Shown here piece by piece: positions 5,470 to 7,381 of a stretch of DNA of 7,381 nt. Origin of the DNA: JAGZHZ01 sp963929865. GTDB taxonomy: Bacteria; Bacillota; Clostridia; Lachnospirales; Lachnospiraceae. The translations under genes were made by a program, and so were the position numbers. Numbering within the stretch: the stretch's first letter is position 1; each line of letters begins with the position of its first letter. The notes beneath the pieces are model-generated. The model ran no database searches. It was given only the letters and a program-made list of their open reading frames with translations, and was not told the origin of the DNA. The DNA is taken from contig CAWVKK010000050.1 of the NCBI GenBank assembly GCA_963929865.1, positions 1-7,381 of the forward strand. The letters are read 5' to 3'.

Positions 5470-6174
5470 TCAGCCGCGGGAGATATACTCGCTCAGCTTC
5501 TTTTTGACGCTGTCCTGATAATTTCTGCTGATCGAGATCTGCTTGCCGTCCGCCATCTCAAAATAGGTGCTGTGATAGGAGGCGACGTACCTCAGATTGA
5601 CGACATAGCTGCGCTGGCACCGCACAAAAGAACCCTTCAGCTTCTCAAGCAGCTCCTGTAGCCCATCCGCCGTCTTATAGACCTCTTTTGCCGTACAGAT
5701 TACGGTTGTCCGCAGCATCCGCTCCATATAGACAATCTCCTCCTGCGGAATGTAGAATTTTATTTTGTTCCACGACACCTCCAGTATGCCGGATCTGCTC
5801 TCGCTGATTGCCTTCACCGCTTTTTTGAGCGCAGCTTCCAGATACGCCTCCAGCTCCGGCTTGTAGATGAAATACAAGTGTTCCGTCTCATATACCGGGC
5901 TGATGTACTCTAAATACTGGCTGATATAGATCATCTGCATCAGCGGATACCGCCTGAGCGCCTCCCTTGCCGTCTCGATTCCGGAATGCCCTCCCATCTC
6001 GATATCCATAAAGACGATGTCATAGACCTTCCCCTCTCTCTCCATCTTTCCCAGAAACGCCTCGCTGTCTGAAAAGGAAGATATCACAAACGGTTCCCGC
6101 AAAGCGGTCGGGATCAGTCCTTCCAGCCGTTCTCTGTGGACGTCGTTGTCCTCCACTACCGCAATTTGAATCAT
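5470..6174 (-). CDS. LytTR-family response regulator (AgrA/VirR type)
   Basis: A 234-residue two-component regulator. The receiver domain (about 1-120) has the acidic pair Glu8-Asp9, the phosphoacceptor Asp57 in IVFMDIEM, Ser85 in the switch position and Lys105 in FIYKPE. The LytTR DNA-binding domain (about 130-230) carries the typical block GSFVRCQRSYVVNLRYV (181-197) and the ISISRNY segment near the end. Such regulators usually bind pairs of direct repeats upstream of their targets, often peptide, bacteriocin or virulence genes. I chose the ATG at 6174, which lies 7 bases after AAGGAGG; an in-frame ATG at 6180 touches that site directly and is too close. The ribosome site contains the stop codon of the upstream kinase, so the two are translationally coupled. 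The target genes are not evident in the window. Confidence 0.93.
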   Translation of the reverse strand: MIQIAVVEDNDVHRERLEGLIPTALREPFVISSFSDSEAFLGKMEREGKVYDIVFMDIEMGGHSGIETAREALRRYPLMQMIYISQYLEYISPVYETEHLYFIYKPELEAYLEAALKKAVKAISESRSGILEVSWNKIKFYIPQEEIVYMERMLRTTVICTAKEVYKTADGLQELLEKLKGSFVRCQRSYVVNLRYVASYHSTYFEMADGKQISISRNYQDSVKKKLSEYISRG

Positions 6175-6181
6175 GTTCATC

Positions 6182-6188
6182 CCTCCTT
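6182..6188 (-). promoter_or_regulatory. ribosome binding site overlapping the kinase stop, decides the regulator start
   Basis: AAGGAGG on the minus strand includes the last two bases of the kinase stop TAA (6187-6189). It stands 7 bases from the ATG at 6174 and only one base from the ATG at 6180, so the shorter 234-residue regulator is favoured. Confidence 0.75.
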
Positions 6189-7044
6189 ATCGTTTCGTAT
6201 CGTTGATGAGCAAAACAGAGTCAAAGAGCTTGCCCTTGTCTGTCCACTGACAGAACCCCTCATGCGCGTTCACGATTTCCTCTATGATTTTAAGCCCGAA
6301 TCCGTGGCTTTCTTTTTGCTCTTTTGTCGTGTTTCCGTCAAATTGTATCCTGTCATTTTTCGAATTTTCCATATGAATCCGGATCATTTTTTCGCGGCAG
6401 GCAATCTCAATGTTCAAGAACGGCTCCTCCTGCCCCGACTGCACGCAGCTTTCGATTCCGTTGTCCAGAAGATTGAAAAAGAGACTCGACAGCTCCAGGC
6501 AGCTTAGGCTGCTGCTCTGGCGGAGCGGCGGCAGCGCGACCCGGCACTGCGTTCTGATTTTCTTTTGCTGCGCCTCCCTCATTTTGATCTGGAGAATCGT
6601 GTTGATAAAAAAGTCAGAGCAGTACGTCTTTTTTTGACTCTTCTCGGAAGCGTCGATGATCGTGTGGATTTCGCTTCTCGCAGCGCCATACTCCTTCGCC
6701 CTCAGCGCGTCCTGCAGCGTATGCAGCTGCGCGATAAAATGATCCTGCTTTTCCTCGGCGTCTTTTCTGAGCGCTTCCATCTCTTTGTCCTGCTGCTTTT
6801 TCACCTCCGCGTGCTGCTCTAAAGCCTTTACCTCTCTGGAGAGCGCCACACTGGCGGCTACCTTTTTCAGCGCCGTCAGAAAGATTGCGAAAGAGAGCAA
6901 AATCACGATGCTCGTGCCCATCCCCAGATACAGATACTGTCTGGAGACGGCTTCTTTCCCCGCAAACACGTAAAAAACGCAGAATCCCCACGATACCACC
7001 GGAAAGAACAGCAAATCTACTGCAAATAAAACTTTATACCTCAT
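6187..7044 (-). CDS. membrane GHKL sensor kinase with a degenerate phosphoacceptor helix
   Basis: A 285-residue protein with two membrane helices (about 5-28 and 36-59), a charged coiled coil (about 66-105), a dimerisation helix pair and a GHKL ATPase domain. The ATPase parts are intact: N-box FFNLLDNGIESC (189-200), ENS (226-228) and the G-box SHGFGLKIIEE (246-256). The linker FFINTILQIKMREAQQKKI also fits AgrC-type kinases. The histidine region does not: at 99-107 it reads KQDHFIAQL, where AgrC relatives have HDxxNHL. His102 is present but the next residue is Phe rather than Asp, and the conserved Asn is missing. It starts by ATGA overlap with the upstream gene, which has the intact motif, and ends in the ribosome site of the LytTR regulator. 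It probably phosphorylates its neighbour or acts with it; that is inference. Confidence 0.88.
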   Translation of the reverse strand: MRYKVLFAVDLLFFPVVSWGFCVFYVFAGKEAVSRQYLYLGMGTSIVILLSFAIFLTALKKVAASVALSREVKALEQHAEVKKQQDKEMEALRKDAEEKQDHFIAQLHTLQDALRAKEYGAARSEIHTIIDASEKSQKKTYCSDFFINTILQIKMREAQQKKIRTQCRVALPPLRQSSSLSCLELSSLFFNLLDNGIESCVQSGQEEPFLNIEIACREKMIRIHMENSKNDRIQFDGNTTKEQKESHGFGLKIIEEIVNAHEGFCQWTDKGKLFDSVLLINDTKR

Positions 7045-7379
7045 GACGGCTCCCCCTTTTTCTCTAACAGTTTTTCAATATATTCCTGTGTCTTTTCCCA
7101 CTGTCCGCTGTCAATCAGATACGAGACCGCAAAGAGATGGTTCGCGATGTCGTGGTTCTGCCTGCGCATTTCCCGGTATCTCTCCTCCAGCTCCTTTGCG
7201 TGCGCCGTCTGCTGTTCCAGATAATTCCGCCTCAGCATCAGCTTTGTCCGCTCCTTTTCCTGCTCCATAAAAACCTGAAAGCTGCGCATCGCGTATCTCG
7301 CAGCTATTCCTATCAGCACAAAGACCAGCACAGATATCGCGCAGAACGCCGCCAGAGAATGGAGATACAGCAAGTTCAT
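7041..7379 (-). CDS. membrane-anchored histidine phosphoacceptor (Spo0B-like DHp) protein lacking an ATPase domain; start uncertain
   Basis: The visible 112 residues hold one membrane helix (about 9-30), a charged coiled coil (about 38-72) and a clean phosphoacceptor motif MRRQNHDIANHL (71-82) with His76-Asp77 and Asn80-His81. The following helix, LIDSGQWEKTQEYIEKL, is typical of Spo0B-type and AgrC-type dimerisation domains. The protein then stops 30 residues after the motif, with no N-box or G-box. The stop overlaps the next gene's start (ATGA at 7041-7044) and GGGGGAG lies just before that start, so the gene end looks genuine and not a frameshift. The ATG at 7379 is only 2 bases from the window edge and no ribosome site can be seen; the upstream bases (TGATG) allow an overlap with an earlier gene, but the protein may also extend further. 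It could be a phosphotransfer protein or half of a split kinase. Confidence 0.75.
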   Translation of the reverse strand: MNLLYLHSLAAFCAISVLVFVLIGIAARYAMRSFQVFMEQEKERTKLMLRRNYLEQQTAHAKELEERYREMRRQNHDIANHLFAVSYLIDSGQWEKTQEYIEKLLEKKGEPS

Positions 7380-7381
7380 CA

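Noticed and set aside
7041..7044. Frameshift splitting one histidine kinase into two genes
   Set aside because: The downstream gene has its own membrane helices, coiled coil and dimerisation helix, plus a GGGGGAG ribosome site before an ATGA overlap. This looks like two tandem genes, not one broken gene.

Overview
The window is a tightly packed stretch of chromosome in which every supportable gene lies on the minus strand. It most likely comes from a member of the Bacillota, probably Lachnospiraceae or a related clostridial group. The pointers are strong AGGAGG-type ribosome sites at nearly every start, occasional GTG starts, a GHKL-kinase/LytTR-regulator cassette, a VanZ family protein next to a three-helix clostridial-type membrane protein, and a long-form M29 aminopeptidase. 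The family-level assignment is inference; no rRNA or other marker is present.

In transcription order (high to low coordinates) the window opens with a signalling cassette. A membrane protein (7041-7379, possibly continuing beyond the window) carries an intact histidine phosphoacceptor motif but ends before any ATPase domain. It overlaps by ATGA a membrane GHKL kinase (6187-7044) that has a good ATPase domain but an eroded phosphoacceptor helix. The kinase stop codon lies inside the ribosome site of a LytTR response regulator (5470-6174). The two sensor-like proteins look complementary, a split or heteromeric kinase or a Spo0B-like relay, and this is the most interesting feature of the window.

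After a 176-base gap holding a convincing sigma-70-type promoter with a dyad in its spacer comes pyrE (4616-5293), the orotate phosphoribosyltransferase of pyrimidine synthesis. A 143-base structured gap with three hairpins follows, then a 50-residue membrane peptide (4320-4472), a VanZ family protein (3771-4229), a 105-residue three-helix membrane protein (3461-3778, overlapping vanZ by 8 bases), an HD-domain 5'-deoxynucleotidase-like protein (2856-3443) and an M29 aminopeptidase with a long N-terminal extension (750-2819). No minus-strand terminator is visible between these genes, so they may share the pyrE transcript.

A near-consensus promoter at 698-726 then starts a de novo purine unit: purE (146-655), followed 63 bases later by the first 27 codons of purM (1-82), which runs off the window edge. 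The metabolic theme is nucleotide synthesis and housecleaning (pyrE, HD nucleotidase, purE, purM), interleaved with small membrane proteins of unknown role. No rRNA, tRNA, insertion sequence, CRISPR array or phage gene was seen.
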